This document shows, in pieces, positions 1 to 8,669 of a stretch of DNA of 64,000 bases (the first letter of the stretch is position 1; every line of letters starts with the position of its first letter). The DNA comes from Streptomyces pactum. Lineage in GTDB: Bacteria; Actinomycetota; Actinomycetes; Streptomycetales; Streptomycetaceae. The stretch covers positions 2,544,501 to 2,608,500 of the forward strand of contig NZ_CP019724.1 of the NCBI RefSeq assembly GCF_002005225.1, given 5' to 3'. Both the position numbers and the translations under genes were made by a program. The notes beneath the pieces were generated by a model. It did not search any database and was not told the DNA's origin. It worked only from the letters and a program-made list of their open reading frames with translations.

Positions 1-287
1 GCCGCCGCGCGGGTGACCTGGCCGCCGCTGAGCAGCTCCTGGTAGGCGACGAAGGTGACGTCCGTCGGGATCATCACCAGACCGCCGGCCTCGTCGATGG
101 CCTTGCGCGTGGACAGGCTGGTGACCACCACGATCCACAGCGGGAACAGGATGGCCAGGCAGGCGAGGAGCAGGACCAGCCCCTTGGCCGCGAGCCCGGC
201 CGGGCCGGCCTTCTCCTCCCACACCGGCCGGGGCGGGGCCGCCCAGCGGCCGGGCGTGCGTGCGGGCTTGTCGATGACGGCGGTCAC
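1..287 (-). CDS. Carbohydrate ABC transporter permease, second subunit (partial)
   Basis: N-terminal part of an inner-membrane permease of the MalG/LplC (YtcP) type; the gene runs off the left edge. The first codon is a GTG at 285-287 that overlaps the TGA of the upstream permease (GTGA overlap), so the two are translationally coupled. About 95 residues are visible: a short polar N-terminus, a hydrophobic first membrane segment (LVLLLACLAILFPLWIVVV), then the STRKAID...IPTDVTFVAYQELL region typical of the family. It would form the channel together with the permease at 284-1318 and receive sugar from the lipoprotein at 1345-3030. No ATPase is visible; such systems often share a general sugar ATPase (inference). 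Confidence 0.85.
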   Translation of the reverse strand, partial: MTAVIDKPARTPGRWAAPPRPVWEEKAGPAGLAAKGLVLLLACLAILFPLWIVVVTSLSTRKAIDEAGGLVMIPTDVTFVAYQELLSGGQVTRAA

Positions 288-1318
288 TTCTTGTACACCC
301 CCTGCTCGCCCATGAGATGGGCCACCTTGTTCGCGATCAGGACCAGGCCGAGACTGATGACGCCCTTGACGAGCCCCGCCGCGGCCGCGAAGCCGAAGTC
401 CTGGTTGCGCACACCGTTCCACCACACGAAGGTGTCCAGGACCTCCGCCGCTCCCGGTCCGACGGCGTCGCGTTGCAACAGGATCTGCTCGAAGCCGACG
501 GTCAGGGCGTCACCGACGCGCAGCACCAGGAGCAGGGCGATCACCGGGCGCAGCGCGGGCAGCGTGACGTGCCACATGCGGCGCCAGCGGTTGGCGCCGT
601 CCATCGCCGCGGCCTCGTAGAGGTCGGGGCTGACCGAGGCCAGCGCGGCGAGGAAGACGATGATCCCCCATCCCGCGTCCTTCCACACGCTCTGCGCGGT
701 GACCAGGAACTTGAAGGTGTCCGGGTCGGTCATGACGCTGAGCCCGTCGTACCCGTGGTCGCGCAGCAGCGTGGACAGGAGCCCGGCGCCGCCGAGGAGC
801 TGCTGGAAGACGGCGACGACCAGCACCCACGAGAAGAAGTGCGGCAGGTAGAGGATGGCCTGCGAGATGGCCCGCACCCGGGGCCGGACCACGCTGTTGA
901 TCAGGAGCGCGAGCAGGATGGGGATCGGGAAGTACAGCACCAGTTGGAGGAAGAACAGCACCAGGGTGTTCTGTACGGCGTTCCAGAAGGCCGAGTCCTC
1001 GAAGATGCGCTGGAAGTTCTCCAGCCCCACCCACGGGCTGTGCAGGATGGAGACGATCCCGTTGTCGCTGATGTAGGGGTCGTAGTTCTGGAAGGCGACG
1101 ACGTTGCCGAGGATCGGTACGTAGTTGAAGAGCAGCACCAGCAGCACGGCCGGCAGCGTCATCAGCAGCAGCGCGCGGTCGCGCCGGAACCTCAGCCGCA
1201 GGCTCAGCTTTCCGGCGGGTGGTTTCTTCCCGGTGCCGGTGGCCCCGTCGGGCGCCGCGGGGGTCTTCTCCGTCGCTTCGGCCTCGGCCCTGCTCCGAGG
1301 CACCGTGCTGTGGGACAC
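284..1318 (-). CDS. Carbohydrate ABC transporter permease, first subunit (LplB/UgpA-like)
   Basis: 344-residue membrane protein of the binding-protein-dependent permease family (MalF/LplB type). After a polar, basic N-terminus there is a first membrane segment (LLLMTLPAVLLVLLFNYVPI), a long extracytoplasmic loop and five further hydrophobic segments. The EAA loop that contacts the ATPase is visible as YEAAAMDGANRWRRMW. It lies 26 bp downstream of the binding-protein gene and overlaps the second permease by 4 bp, so the three form one operon. The LplB/YtcP subclass mostly imports oligosaccharides; the divergent GH3 hydrolase suggests a beta-glucoside or other plant oligosaccharide (inference). 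Confidence 0.88.
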   Translation of the reverse strand: MSHSTVPRSRAEAEATEKTPAAPDGATGTGKKPPAGKLSLRLRFRRDRALLLMTLPAVLLVLLFNYVPILGNVVAFQNYDPYISDNGIVSILHSPWVGLENFQRIFEDSAFWNAVQNTLVLFFLQLVLYFPIPILLALLINSVVRPRVRAISQAILYLPHFFSWVLVVAVFQQLLGGAGLLSTLLRDHGYDGLSVMTDPDTFKFLVTAQSVWKDAGWGIIVFLAALASVSPDLYEAAAMDGANRWRRMWHVTLPALRPVIALLLVLRVGDALTVGFEQILLQRDAVGPGAAEVLDTFVWWNGVRNQDFGFAAAAGLVKGVISLGLVLIANKVAHLMGEQGVYKK

Positions 1319-1344
1319 GGCCGTTCTCCTTGCCTCGGTGCCGG

Positions 1345-3030
1345 TCAGCTCGCCGCGGAGCCGCTGTCGTCGAGCAGCTTCTTGTACCAGTCGCGCAGTT
1401 CGTCACCGCCCTTGCTCCGCCAGTCGGAGACGGCCTGCTGCATGTCGCCGATCTTCTTGCGGCCGCGCACGATGTCGTCCTCGAGCTGCTCGAAGTCGTT
1501 GGAGAGGTTGGTGTAGCGGGTGGGTTCGGTGATCTGCATGCCGTAGAAGGCGGACTTCCTGGTGAAGGCGCCCATCCGCTGCTGCCACTCCACCTGGCCC
1601 TTGGCGACCTCGGGGAAGTCGGGGTGCGCGGTGGTCGGTGCGGGGCTGGCGACCATCACGTAGGCGTTCATCACGTCGATGTTGCCCTGCTCGGTCTTGG
1701 TGGGGACGCCGTCCTTCACGGTGTAGTGGGTGCCCTCCACGCCGTAGTTGGTGGCCATGTACTCCTTGGTGCCGTACGGCGCGGCGGTGACGTTGGCGAC
1801 GGCCAGCACGTCGCGGATCACGTCCTTCGACGCCTTCTTGTTGACGAAGGCGAAGATGCCGGCGGGCTGCTCGGCCCACAGGGTCGGGTCGCCGCCGTCG
1901 TGGCCGAAGACGTCCATGCCCCAGACCTCGAACTCCGGGTTCTGCACGGCCTGTTCGGCGGTGCGGCTCCACCACTGGGAGATGTTGTTGGCGTAGATGA
2001 GGAACTCGCCCGACGCGAACTTCGGGCCCGGGTCGGTGGCCTGGCTCTTGCCCAGCTTGGCGTCCGGGTGGACGACGCCGGCGGCGAACAGCTTGCGGGT
2101 CCACTCCAGCGCCTCGAGGTACTCGTCGGTCTCGATGCGGTACACCATCTTGCCGTCGACGAGGTTCCAGCCGAGCGGCTTCTCGCTGCCGGAGAGCACG
2201 CCGAAGGCCTGGAAGGCGGTCCACTTCATGTCCAGGCAGGCCCACCGCTTCGCCTTGGCGTTGGTGATGTCCTTGGCCAGCGCCATGAACTCGTCCGCCG
2301 AGCGCGGGACCTCGTACCCCTCCTTCTCGAAGACGTCCTTGCGGTAGAGGGGCACGATGCCGGTGACGTAGGGGGCCGGCTGCGGCAGGCCGCGCAGCTT
2401 GCCGCCGAAGATGGAGCGCCGCCAGGCGTCCGTCGGGATCGCCGCGAGGTTCGGGTAGTCCTTGACCGCGTCCCCGGACAGGTAGGGGCCGAGGTCGGCG
2501 AACTTGCCCATGATGGCGCTGGGTATCCGGCCGTTCATGTTCCAGCTCGGGACGACCACCACGTCCGGGACGTCACTGGAGGCGAGGACCGCGCCGAGCT
2601 TCTGCTCGTAGGTGTTGCCGTCCTGGTTCTGCCACCGGACGTCGACGCCGATCATGTCGTTCATCGCCCGGTAGTAGGCGTTGCCGCCGCCGGGCGGTGA
2701 GCCCCAGAACGGCGACATGACGGTGACCTCGCCGCCCTTGCCGAGCTTCTCGGGCACCGAGGTCTTCAGGTCCGCGAGGTCCAGCTTGCTGGTGAATCCG
2801 ATCGAGGAGCCGTTCTTGCTGGGGATGTCCGGCGCGACCACGTTGCCGGCCACGAACGCCGGCAGCAGTTCCTTGGCCTCCTTGTCCGACGTGGTGCCGT
2901 CCCGCGAGCCGCCCTCGGATCCGCCGCAGGCGGAGAGCAGCGGCATCCCTCCCGCCACCGCTGCGGTGGCGACCGCCGTGGAGGCGAGGAACTTTCTCCG
3001 GCTGGGGCCGGAGGCGGCGTTCGGCGTCAT
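1345..3030 (-). CDS. Extracellular sugar-binding lipoprotein (family 1 solute-binding protein)
   Basis: 561 residues from the ATG at 3028-3030. The start was chosen because the protein then begins with a compact signal sequence: twin arginine (SRRKFLAS), hydrophobic core and lipobox LLSACGG, i.e. a probable Tat-exported lipoprotein cleaved before the Cys. The open frame extends upstream to 3450 but that part covers the promoter and operators. The mature protein has features of large sugar-binding proteins of the LplA/YtcQ class (DVRWQNQDGNTYEQKLGAV; SSDVPDVVVV; aromatic-rich C-terminal half). It captures the substrate outside the membrane for the two permeases downstream. The exact sugar cannot be read from sequence. 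Confidence 0.88.
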   Translation of the reverse strand: MTPNAASGPSRRKFLASTAVATAAVAGGMPLLSACGGSEGGSRDGTTSDKEAKELLPAFVAGNVVAPDIPSKNGSSIGFTSKLDLADLKTSVPEKLGKGGEVTVMSPFWGSPPGGGNAYYRAMNDMIGVDVRWQNQDGNTYEQKLGAVLASSDVPDVVVVPSWNMNGRIPSAIMGKFADLGPYLSGDAVKDYPNLAAIPTDAWRRSIFGGKLRGLPQPAPYVTGIVPLYRKDVFEKEGYEVPRSADEFMALAKDITNAKAKRWACLDMKWTAFQAFGVLSGSEKPLGWNLVDGKMVYRIETDEYLEALEWTRKLFAAGVVHPDAKLGKSQATDPGPKFASGEFLIYANNISQWWSRTAEQAVQNPEFEVWGMDVFGHDGGDPTLWAEQPAGIFAFVNKKASKDVIRDVLAVANVTAAPYGTKEYMATNYGVEGTHYTVKDGVPTKTEQGNIDVMNAYVMVASPAPTTAHPDFPEVAKGQVEWQQRMGAFTRKSAFYGMQITEPTRYTNLSNDFEQLEDDIVRGRKKIGDMQQAVSDWRSKGGDELRDWYKKLLDDSGSAAS

Positions 3031-3154
3031 TGCGTCAACCCTTCGTGGCGCACCAGGACACCCGGCGGTGGCCGTCGGCTGCGGTGTCTCGAGTGGAACT
3101 GGCTGAGCTGAAGCGGTCGTCGGGGGAATGCCCGGTATCCGTCGCAACCTCAAG

Positions 3155-3178
3155 GTGCACCGGGTGCACGAGGTGCAC
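3155..3178. repeat. Three GTGCAC palindromes at exact 9-bp spacing
   Basis: GTGCAC occurs at 3155-3160, 3164-3169 and 3173-3178, and a fourth copy at 3245-3250 beside the -35 region of the binding-protein promoter. The three-copy block lies in the leader of the binding-protein gene. It could be a second regulator's site or a structured leader; function unknown. Confidence 0.5.
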
Positions 3179-3199
3179 TTCCGGGTGGAAGCCCCGTAG

Positions 3200-3213
3200 T
3201 CGAAGCGCTTCGA
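3200..3213. promoter_or_regulatory. LacI-type operator TCGAAGCGCTTCGA (copy 1)
   Basis: Perfect 14-bp palindrome with the central CG typical of LacI/CebR-class operators. It lies just downstream of the -10-like element of the leftward binding-protein promoter, where a repressor would block initiation. An identical copy lies at 3391-3404 beside the divergent GH3 promoter. No LacI-family gene is in the window. Confidence 0.75.
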
Positions 3214-3223
3214 TGTTGCTGCG

Positions 3224-3252
3224 AGGTTAGGTGAACGCCTGGGGGTGCACAA
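3224..3252 (-). promoter_or_regulatory. Candidate vegetative promoter of the sugar ABC operon
   Basis: On the minus strand, TTGTGC (3247-3252) and TAACCT (3224-3229) are separated by 17 bp, a plausible housekeeping -35/-10 pair. The operator palindrome follows about 10 bp downstream. Read from sequence only. Confidence 0.5.
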
Positions 3253-3361
3253 GAGTCGATTCCAGAATTCCTCCGAGGTATCAGGGAGGCGAGTGTGGCC
3301 GAACCGGCTCGTTTGACGCCCGGGTTGCGAGGAGAAGTCGGAGCCATTGCCGCCAAGTGCC

Positions 3362-3390
3362 TTGACACCCACCCCTGGGCCGACTGAGCA
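3362..3390 (+). promoter_or_regulatory. Candidate promoter of the GH3 gene
   Basis: A perfect TTGACA (3362-3367) is followed after 17 bp by a weak -10-like TGAGCA (3385-3390), and then immediately by operator copy 2. The 3031-3440 gap thus holds two divergent promoter/operator sets and the GTGCAC block, and no gene. Confidence 0.5.
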
Positions 3391-3404
3391 TCGAAGCGCT
3401 TCGA
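3391..3404. promoter_or_regulatory. LacI-type operator TCGAAGCGCTTCGA (copy 2)
   Basis: Identical to the palindrome at 3200-3213, 191 bp away. It sits at the expected transcription start of the GH3 gene, so one LacI-type repressor probably controls transporter and hydrolase together; looping between the two sites is possible. Confidence 0.75.
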
Positions 3405-3440
3405 AAGCGTCCGGCCGCTCCATCGCAAGGGGAACCCCAC

Positions 3441-6314
3441 GTGACCGCATCCACGCCGCCCACGCCGCCGTTCCGTGATCCGCACCTGCCGTTCCCGAAG
3501 CGCGTCGACGACCTGTTGTCGCGGCTCACGCTCGACGAGAAGACCGGGATGCTGCACCAGTTCACGCCCGCCGTCGAACGGCTCGGCATCGCCGCCTTCC
3601 GCACCGGCCAGGAGGCACTGCACGGCGTGGCCTGGATGGGCCCGGCGACCGTATTCCCGCAGGCCGTGGGGCTCGGCGCCACCTGGAACGAGGACCTGGT
3701 GCGCCGGGTCGGCGAGGCGGTCTCCAAGGAGGCCCGTGCGATGCGCGCCCGCGACGACCGCGTCGGCCTCAACGTCTGGTCGCCGACCGTCAACCTGCTG
3801 CGCCACCCTCTGTGGGGCCGGGGCGAGGAGGGCTACTCCGAGGACCCGAGGCTCACCTCGGCCATCGCCACCGCCTACACCCGCGGCCTGCGCGGCGGAC
3901 ATCCGACGTACTGGCGCACCGCGCCCGTCCTCAAGCACTGGCTCGCGCACAACAACGAGACCGACCGGGACACGTGCTCGTCGTCCGTCCGCCCGCGCGT
4001 CCTGAACGAGTACGACCTGCGCGCCTTCCGCGAGACGGTCGAGGCGGGCGCCGTGGCGGGAGTGATGCCGGCCTACAACCTGGTCAACGGCCGCCCCAAC
4101 CACCTCTCCCCGTATCTGCGGGAGCACCTGCGCACGTGGACGGAGGACGACCTGCTCGTCTGCTCGGACGCGGGCGCCCCCTCCAACCTGGTCGACTCCG
4201 AGCACTACTTCGAAACCCACGAGGAGGCGACCGCCGCCGCGCTGCGGGCCGGGGTGGACAGCTTCACCGACCACGGCACGGACTCCTCGAAGATCCTCGC
4301 CCGCGTCCGGGGCGCCCTGGAGCGGGGCCTGCTGACCGAGGCCGACGTCGACGCCGCCGTGCGCCGCCAGTTGTCGGTCCGGTTCCGGCTCGGCGAGTTC
4401 GACCCGGAGCACGACCCGTACGCCGTCACCGCGGAGACCGCCGCCGACTTCGACACGCCGGAGCACCGCGCGCTGGCCCTGGAGGCGGCCGAGCAGGCGG
4501 TCGTCCTGCTCAGGAACGACGGCGTGCTGCCACTGGCGCCCGGCACCCGTGTCGCGGTCGTCGGTCCGCTCGCCGACGAGTGCAAGCTCGACTGGTACAG
4601 CGGCACCCTCATCCACCGTTCCACTGCGCTGGAGGGCCTGTACGAGCGGTTCGGCGCCGAGCGCGTGAGCTTCGCGGAGGGCGTGGACCGGGTACGGCTG
4701 AAGACCGCCGCCGGCACGTTCCTGCACGTGCCCCCATCGGACGACTCCCCCGGCGACGCGCGCGGCACCGAGGGCGCCCTCGACCCGGCCCTGCTGGCCG
4801 GCCGCACCGACCTGCCCCCGCTGACCACCGACGCCACCGGCACCGAGCTGGCGCTCGTCGACTGGGGCGAGGGCGTCCTCACCCTGCGTGCCCCCGACGG
4901 CCGCTACCTCTCGGTCGCCGAGGACGGGTTCGTCCGCGCCTCCGCCGACCAGCCCGGCGGCTGGGTGGTACAGGAGACGTTCCGCCTGGAACCCCACGGG
5001 AGCGGGCACCTCCTCCGGCACACGGGGACGGGTGGTCACGTCTGTGTCGCCGCCGACGGCGTGAAGGTTGCCGCCCCGGACCCGACCTCGGGCGACGGTG
5101 CCCCGGAGGTCTTCGAGCTGGTCGTCGCGGAGCGCGGCGAGGAGGCGGTGTCGCGGGTGGCGGCCCGGGCGGACGTGGTCGTGGTGGTGGCGGGCAACGA
5201 CCCGCACATCAACGGCCGGGAGACCGAGGACCGTACGACGCTGCGGCTGCCCGCCCACCAGGAACGGCTGCTGCGCGCGGCCCGCACGGCGAATCCGGCC
5301 ACCGTGCTGGCGCTCGTGTCCGCCTACCCGTACGCCGTGGACGCGGCGGTGCTCCCGGCGGTGCTGTGGACCGCGCACGGCGGCCAGGCGGCCGGCACCG
5401 CGCTGGCCCGGGTCCTCGCCGGCGACGTCTCCCCCGCCGGGCGGCTCCCGCAGACCTGGTACGCCGACGACGCCGACCTGCCGGACCTGCTCGACTACGA
5501 CGTGATCGGCGGCCGCCAGACCTACCTGTACTTCGAGGGAACGCCGCTGTTCCCCTTCGGGCACGGTCTGTCGTACGCGTCCTTCGCGTACGCGGACCTG
5601 GCGGCTCGCGTCGCGGACGGGGAGGTGTCCGTGTCCTTCACGGTCACCAACACGGGGGACGTCACCGCCGACGAGGTGGCCCAGCTCTACGCCCGCGCCG
5701 AGGATCCGTCGGTCCCCCGCCCGCGCCGCGAACTGCTGGCCCACCGCCGGCTCACCCTGGCCCCGGGCGGCACGGCGGCGGTGTCCTTCGCGCTCCCGCT
5801 GTCCGCGTTCGCGTTCTGGGACGTCGCGCACGGCCGGTGGCGGCTGGAACCGGGCCCGTACGCCCTGCTGGTGGGCGCCTCCAGCGAGGACGTGCGGCTG
5901 TCGGCCACCGTGACCCTCGACGGCGAGCCCGCCGCGCCGCGTCCCGTGCGCGAACGCGGCCTGGAGGCCGTCGACTTCGACGAGCAGAGCGGCACGGAGA
6001 TCGTGGACCGGACGAAGACCGCGGGGGACGCGGTGACGCCGGTGACGGGCAGGGAGGGCGAACTGCTCTACCGCGACTGCGACTTCGGGTCCGGCGTCAC
6101 CGGGGTGACCGTGGCGGTGGCGGGAGGCGGGGGCGCCGTGGAGATCGCCCTTGACGGCGGCCCGGCACTGGCGGTGCTGTCACCGGACGCGCCTACACCG
6201 GGGCCGTACGACTACGTGGAGATCGGCGCCGCGCTGGCCGCCGATGGCGTGCACGATCTCCGCATCGGGCTGCGCGGCTCACTGCGGCTCGCGCACGTCG
6301 GCTTCTCCGGCTGA
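3441..6314 (+). CDS. Glycoside hydrolase family 3 protein (beta-glucosidase/xylosidase type)
   Basis: 957 residues from a GTG preceded by an AAGGGGAA ribosome-binding site. An N-terminal GH3 barrel domain (about 10-330) contains the [11 protein letters not shown] and LKHW...NNETDR signatures and the nucleophile Asp243 in CSDAGAP. The second GH3 domain (about 345-700) is interrupted at about 430-560 by a beta-trefoil/fascin-like stretch ([15 protein letters not shown]). A fibronectin-III-like domain (about 710-830) and a C-terminal CBM6-like beta-sandwich (about 870-957) follow. There is no signal peptide, so it probably acts in the cytoplasm on oligosaccharides imported by the divergent ABC system. 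Substrate (beta-glucosides, xylosides or other) is uncertain. Confidence 0.92.
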   Translation: MTASTPPTPPFRDPHLPFPKRVDDLLSRLTLDEKTGMLHQFTPAVERLGIAAFRTGQEALHGVAWMGPATVFPQAVGLGATWNEDLVRRVGEAVSKEARAMRARDDRVGLNVWSPTVNLLRHPLWGRGEEGYSEDPRLTSAIATAYTRGLRGGHPTYWRTAPVLKHWLAHNNETDRDTCSSSVRPRVLNEYDLRAFRETVEAGAVAGVMPAYNLVNGRPNHLSPYLREHLRTWTEDDLLVCSDAGAPSNLVDSEHYFETHEEATAAALRAGVDSFTDHGTDSSKILARVRGALERGLLTEADVDAAVRRQLSVRFRLGEFDPEHDPYAVTAETAADFDTPEHRALALEAAEQAVVLLRNDGVLPLAPGTRVAVVGPLADECKLDWYSGTLIHRSTALEGLYERFGAERVSFAEGVDRVRLKTAAGTFLHVPPSDDSPGDARGTEGALDPALLAGRTDLPPLTTDATGTELALVDWGEGVLTLRAPDGRYLSVAEDGFVRASADQPGGWVVQETFRLEPHGSGHLLRHTGTGGHVCVAADGVKVAAPDPTSGDGAPEVFELVVAERGEEAVSRVAARADVVVVVAGNDPHINGRETEDRTTLRLPAHQERLLRAARTANPATVLALVSAYPYAVDAAVLPAVLWTAHGGQAAGTALARVLAGDVSPAGRLPQTWYADDADLPDLLDYDVIGGRQTYLYFEGTPLFPFGHGLSYASFAYADLAARVADGEVSVSFTVTNTGDVTADEVAQLYARAEDPSVPRPRRELLAHRRLTLAPGGTAAVSFALPLSAFAFWDVAHGRWRLEPGPYALLVGASSEDVRLSATVTLDGEPAAPRPVRERGLEAVDFDEQSGTEIVDRTKTAGDAVTPVTGREGELLYRDCDFGSGVTGVTVAVAGGGGAVEIALDGGPALAVLSPDAPTPGPYDYVEIGAALAADGVHDLRIGLRGSLRLAHVGFSG

Positions 6315-6340
6315 GGGTCCGGAGGAAGCCGGCCTGGGGA

Positions 6341-6382
6341 GGGGGTCCGGCACCGGCGAGTGTCTACCGGTGCCGGGCCCCC
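6341..6382 (+). terminator. Hairpin terminator after the GH3 gene
   Basis: A 16-bp stem (6341-6356 with 6367-6382, one T-G wobble) and a 10-nt loop, 26 bp after the GH3 stop. No U-tract, as is common in Streptomyces. Confidence 0.6.
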
Positions 6383-6389
6383 GACTCGC

Positions 6390-6542
6390 CATCCGCCCGG
6401 ACAGGCCCAGTTCGTAGGCGACGATCACGGCCTGGGCCCGGTCGCGCAGCTCCAGTTTGGCGAACAGCCGGTTGATGTGGGTCTTCACCGTGTGGTCGGT
6501 GATCGTCAGGCGGCCCGCGATCTCCGCGTTGGACAGGCCCCG
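6390..6542 (-). pseudogene. LuxR-type response regulator remnant (C-terminal HTH only)
   Basis: The minus strand encodes the last helices of a NarL/LuxR DNA-binding domain ([41 protein letters not shown]). Homology starts abruptly at about 6540; upstream on this strand the frame is antisense to a glycosyltransferase fragment. The receiver domain and start codon are missing, so this is the 3' end of a deleted gene and probably non-functional. Confidence 0.8.
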
Positions 6543-6959
6543 CGCGTCGTGGACTCCGTCGTCTTCGCCGGCGGTCACCCCCACCACGTGCTCCCGCCGT
6601 TCTACGCCGCCGCCGACGTCTTCGCGATGCCCTGCCGTACCCGCAGGCGCGGCCTGGAGGTGGAGGGCCTGGGCATCGTCTACCTGGAGGCCGCCGCGTC
6701 CGGACTCCCGGTCGTGGCGGGCGACTCGGGCGGCGCCCCGGACGCCGTACGGGAGGGTGAGACGGGGCATGTCGTCGACGGCCGCTCGGTGGCGGCGACG
6801 GCGGACCGCCTGACCAGGCTCCTTCGCAACCCCGGACTCGGCCGCGAGATGGGCGAGAAGGGCAGGCACCGGGTGCGGACGGAATGGAGCTGGGACCACT
6901 CCTACGCGACGCTGCGGGACCTCCTGCGCCGACCGGCCGGGAGTGCGCCGGGCTCCTAG
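6543..6959 (+). pseudogene. Glycosyltransferase family 4 remnant (C-terminal 138 residues)
   Basis: Encodes the C-terminal Rossmann half of a PimB/PimC-like glycosyltransferase: [53 protein letters not shown], and a C-terminal helix, ending in TAG at 6957-6959. The E-x7-E nucleotide-sugar motif is present but the entire acceptor-binding half is missing. The open frame upstream to 6360 is antisense to the LuxR remnant, not glycosyltransferase sequence. Its last 4 bp overlap the 3' end of the methyltransferase gene on the other strand. Confidence 0.8.
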
Positions 6960-7822
6960 GAGGCGGCCGTCGGGCCGGCCGGGCGGTCCGCCGTGACCAG
7001 CCAGGACGTGCTGCGCAGCCGGACCGTGCCGTCGGCCGCCTCGTGGCCGCGCAGATGGTCGGTGAGCGCGCGGCGGGCGCGGACCTGTGCGGCCGTGTCG
7101 ACCTGGCCCAGGAAGTGCCGGCCTGGCCCTGTGTTCAGCAGGAAGTCAGCCGCGTCGTCGGCTCCGTGCCCCCAGGCTCCGTCGGCTTCGACGGGGTCGA
7201 CGGCCACGCAGGAGAATCCGGCCGCGGCGAGGACGGCGCGGATCCGGTCGGCGGAGGCCAGGGAGAACATGCCGGGCCGTCCCGGCGCGTCGAAGTCGCC
7301 GAGCGGCAGGATGCCGCGCAGTGCCTCCATGGCCGCCACCCAGCCGTTGCGCGAGGGCTCGGCCGGGCAGACGAACGCCAGGCGTCCACCGGGGCGCAGC
7401 GCCCGGCCGATGTTGCGGAAGGCCGCTTCGGGGTCGGAGAAGAACATGACCCCGTAGCGGCTGATCGCCGAGTCGAACGCGCCCGGCTCGAAGGAGTACG
7501 CCTGTGCGTCGCCCTGCTGGAACGTGACGTTGCCGATACCCTCCCGCGCCGCCCGGGACCGCGCCTCGGCCAGCATGGGGTCGGACAGGTCGAGGCCCAA
7601 GGCGCTGCCTCGTGGCGCCCGGCGGGCGGCGAGGCGCGTGGTCTGCCCGGAACCGCAGCCGACGTCGAGGGTCCGGTGGCCCTCGGTGAGTGCGGCGGCG
7701 TCGAGCAGCGGCTCGTTGAAGCCTTCGTTCACGGCGTTCCACCGGTCCTGGTTGCGCGCCCAGTGGGCGCCTTCGGGGCCGTTCCACGCCTGCGCCTGCT
7801 CGGTGTTGACGATCTCCGACAC
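6956..7822 (-). CDS. SAM-dependent class I methyltransferase (UbiE/Methyltransf_11 type)
   Basis: 288 residues. The SAM-binding motif I is [15 protein letters not shown], followed by an acidic loop ([10 protein letters not shown]), GDAQAY and the post-motif [14 protein letters not shown]. Small-molecule methyltransferase; substrate unknown. It is divergently transcribed from a TetR regulator with two palindromes between the starts, so it is very likely the regulator's target and may be induced by a small toxic or signalling molecule (inference). It converges with the glycosyltransferase remnant on its 3' side. Confidence 0.85.
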   Translation of the reverse strand: MSEIVNTEQAQAWNGPEGAHWARNQDRWNAVNEGFNEPLLDAAALTEGHRTLDVGCGSGQTTRLAARRAPRGSALGLDLSDPMLAEARSRAAREGIGNVTFQQGDAQAYSFEPGAFDSAISRYGVMFFSDPEAAFRNIGRALRPGGRLAFVCPAEPSRNGWVAAMEALRGILPLGDFDAPGRPGMFSLASADRIRAVLAAAGFSCVAVDPVEADGAWGHGADDAADFLLNTGPGRHFLGQVDTAAQVRARRALTDHLRGHEAADGTVRLRSTSWLVTADRPAGPTAAS

Positions 7823-7850
7823 GAGTGCCTCCTGCGTACCAAAACGAAGA

Positions 7851-7890
7851 ATGGGCGTTCGCCCAAACAGTATGGGCGTGCGCCCATACT
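7851..7890. promoter_or_regulatory. Paired palindromic operators for the divergent TetR regulator
   Basis: Two related palindromes, TGGGCGTTCGCCCA (7852-7865) and TGGGCGTGCGCCCA (7873-7886), repeat with a 21-bp period, i.e. two helical turns. The second is extended by TA flanks. They lie between the methyltransferase start and the TetR start. Confidence 0.75.
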
Positions 7891-7958
7891 GGCAATCCCC
7901 TTACGATCCGAGAGGTTGCGCCACTCGCGGCGCCGGACGCCGAAAGGAAGCGAGGCCC

Positions 7959-8543
7959 ATGTCACCCCGTGGTGTGGCGACGCCGGACGTGCGCGAGCGA
8001 CTGTTCGCGGCGGCCGAACGGATCGTGGAGAGGGACGGGCCGGGCGCGCTCACCAGCCGGTCCGTCACCACCGAGGCGGGCTGCGCCAAGGGGCTGCTGC
8101 ACACGCACTTCGCGGGGCTCGACGACTTCGTGGCCGAACTCTGCCTCGACCGCTTCGCCCGGACGGCGGGGAAGGCGCGGGCCATGGCGGAGCGGGCCGG
8201 GCAGGGCACGGTGGCCGGCAACCTCGGCGCCGTCGCCCTCTCGCTCCTCGACCGCGGTGGCCCGGCGCTGTCGGGTCTGGCCATGACACGTCCGGCCGCG
8301 GCGTCGCGCGTCCGCGAGGTGATGAGGGACGGCGGCCCCGGCTTCGGCGCCATCCAGGAGGCGATAGCCGGCTATCTGGAGGCCGAGCGAGACCTCGGAC
8401 GGCTGCCGGACACCGTCGACCCGCACACCGTGGCCCTCGCCGTCGTCGGCACCGCCCACCACCTGCTGATGACCGGTTGGCCGGGCTCCCCCGACCCGCG
8501 TCCGGCCATGCACCGGCTGGTGGGCGCGCTGGTGGGCGGCTGA
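7959..8543 (+). CDS. TetR/AcrR family transcriptional regulator
   Basis: 194 residues from the ATG at 7959, which has an AAAGGAAG ribosome-binding site; the longer open frame upstream would cover the operators. N-terminal TetR helix-turn-helix (RERLFAAAERIVERDG, LTSRSVTTEAGCAKGLLHTHF); the rest is the ligand-binding/dimer domain. Presumed repressor of itself and of the divergent methyltransferase through the palindromes at 7851-7890. Ligand unknown. Confidence 0.88.
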   Translation: MSPRGVATPDVRERLFAAAERIVERDGPGALTSRSVTTEAGCAKGLLHTHFAGLDDFVAELCLDRFARTAGKARAMAERAGQGTVAGNLGAVALSLLDRGGPALSGLAMTRPAAASRVREVMRDGGPGFGAIQEAIAGYLEAERDLGRLPDTVDPHTVALAVVGTAHHLLMTGWPGSPDPRPAMHRLVGALVGG

Positions 8544-8607
8544 GCGGTTTTCGCCCATCACCCGCCGGGCTGTCCCGGCGCCACCCAGGCCGGCGTTCAC
8601 GGGGAGA

Positions 8608-8648
8608 CCGACGGCCCGAGCCCCCGCACAGTGGGCTCGGGCCGTCGG
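8608..8648. terminator. Bidirectional hairpin terminator
   Basis: Perfect 16-bp stem (8608-8623 with 8633-8648) and 9-nt loop between the convergent TetR and aldehyde dehydrogenase genes; serves both strands. Confidence 0.8.
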
Positions 8649-8669
8649 CCTTCTACGGTGTGACTCCGG

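Noticed and set aside
1219..2700. Long plus-strand frame over the sugar-binding lipoprotein gene
   Set aside because: Antisense shadow; no ribosome-binding site and no recognisable motif.
3150..5831. 893-residue minus-strand open frame antisense to the GH3 gene
   Set aside because: Arg/Gly-rich composition with no domain and exact register with a real gene on the other strand; a typical high-GC shadow frame.
6360..6959. A full 199-residue plus-strand protein starting at 6360
   Set aside because: Residues 1-61 are antisense of a LuxR remnant; only the C-terminal part is glycosyltransferase, so it was recorded as a pseudogene fragment from 6543.
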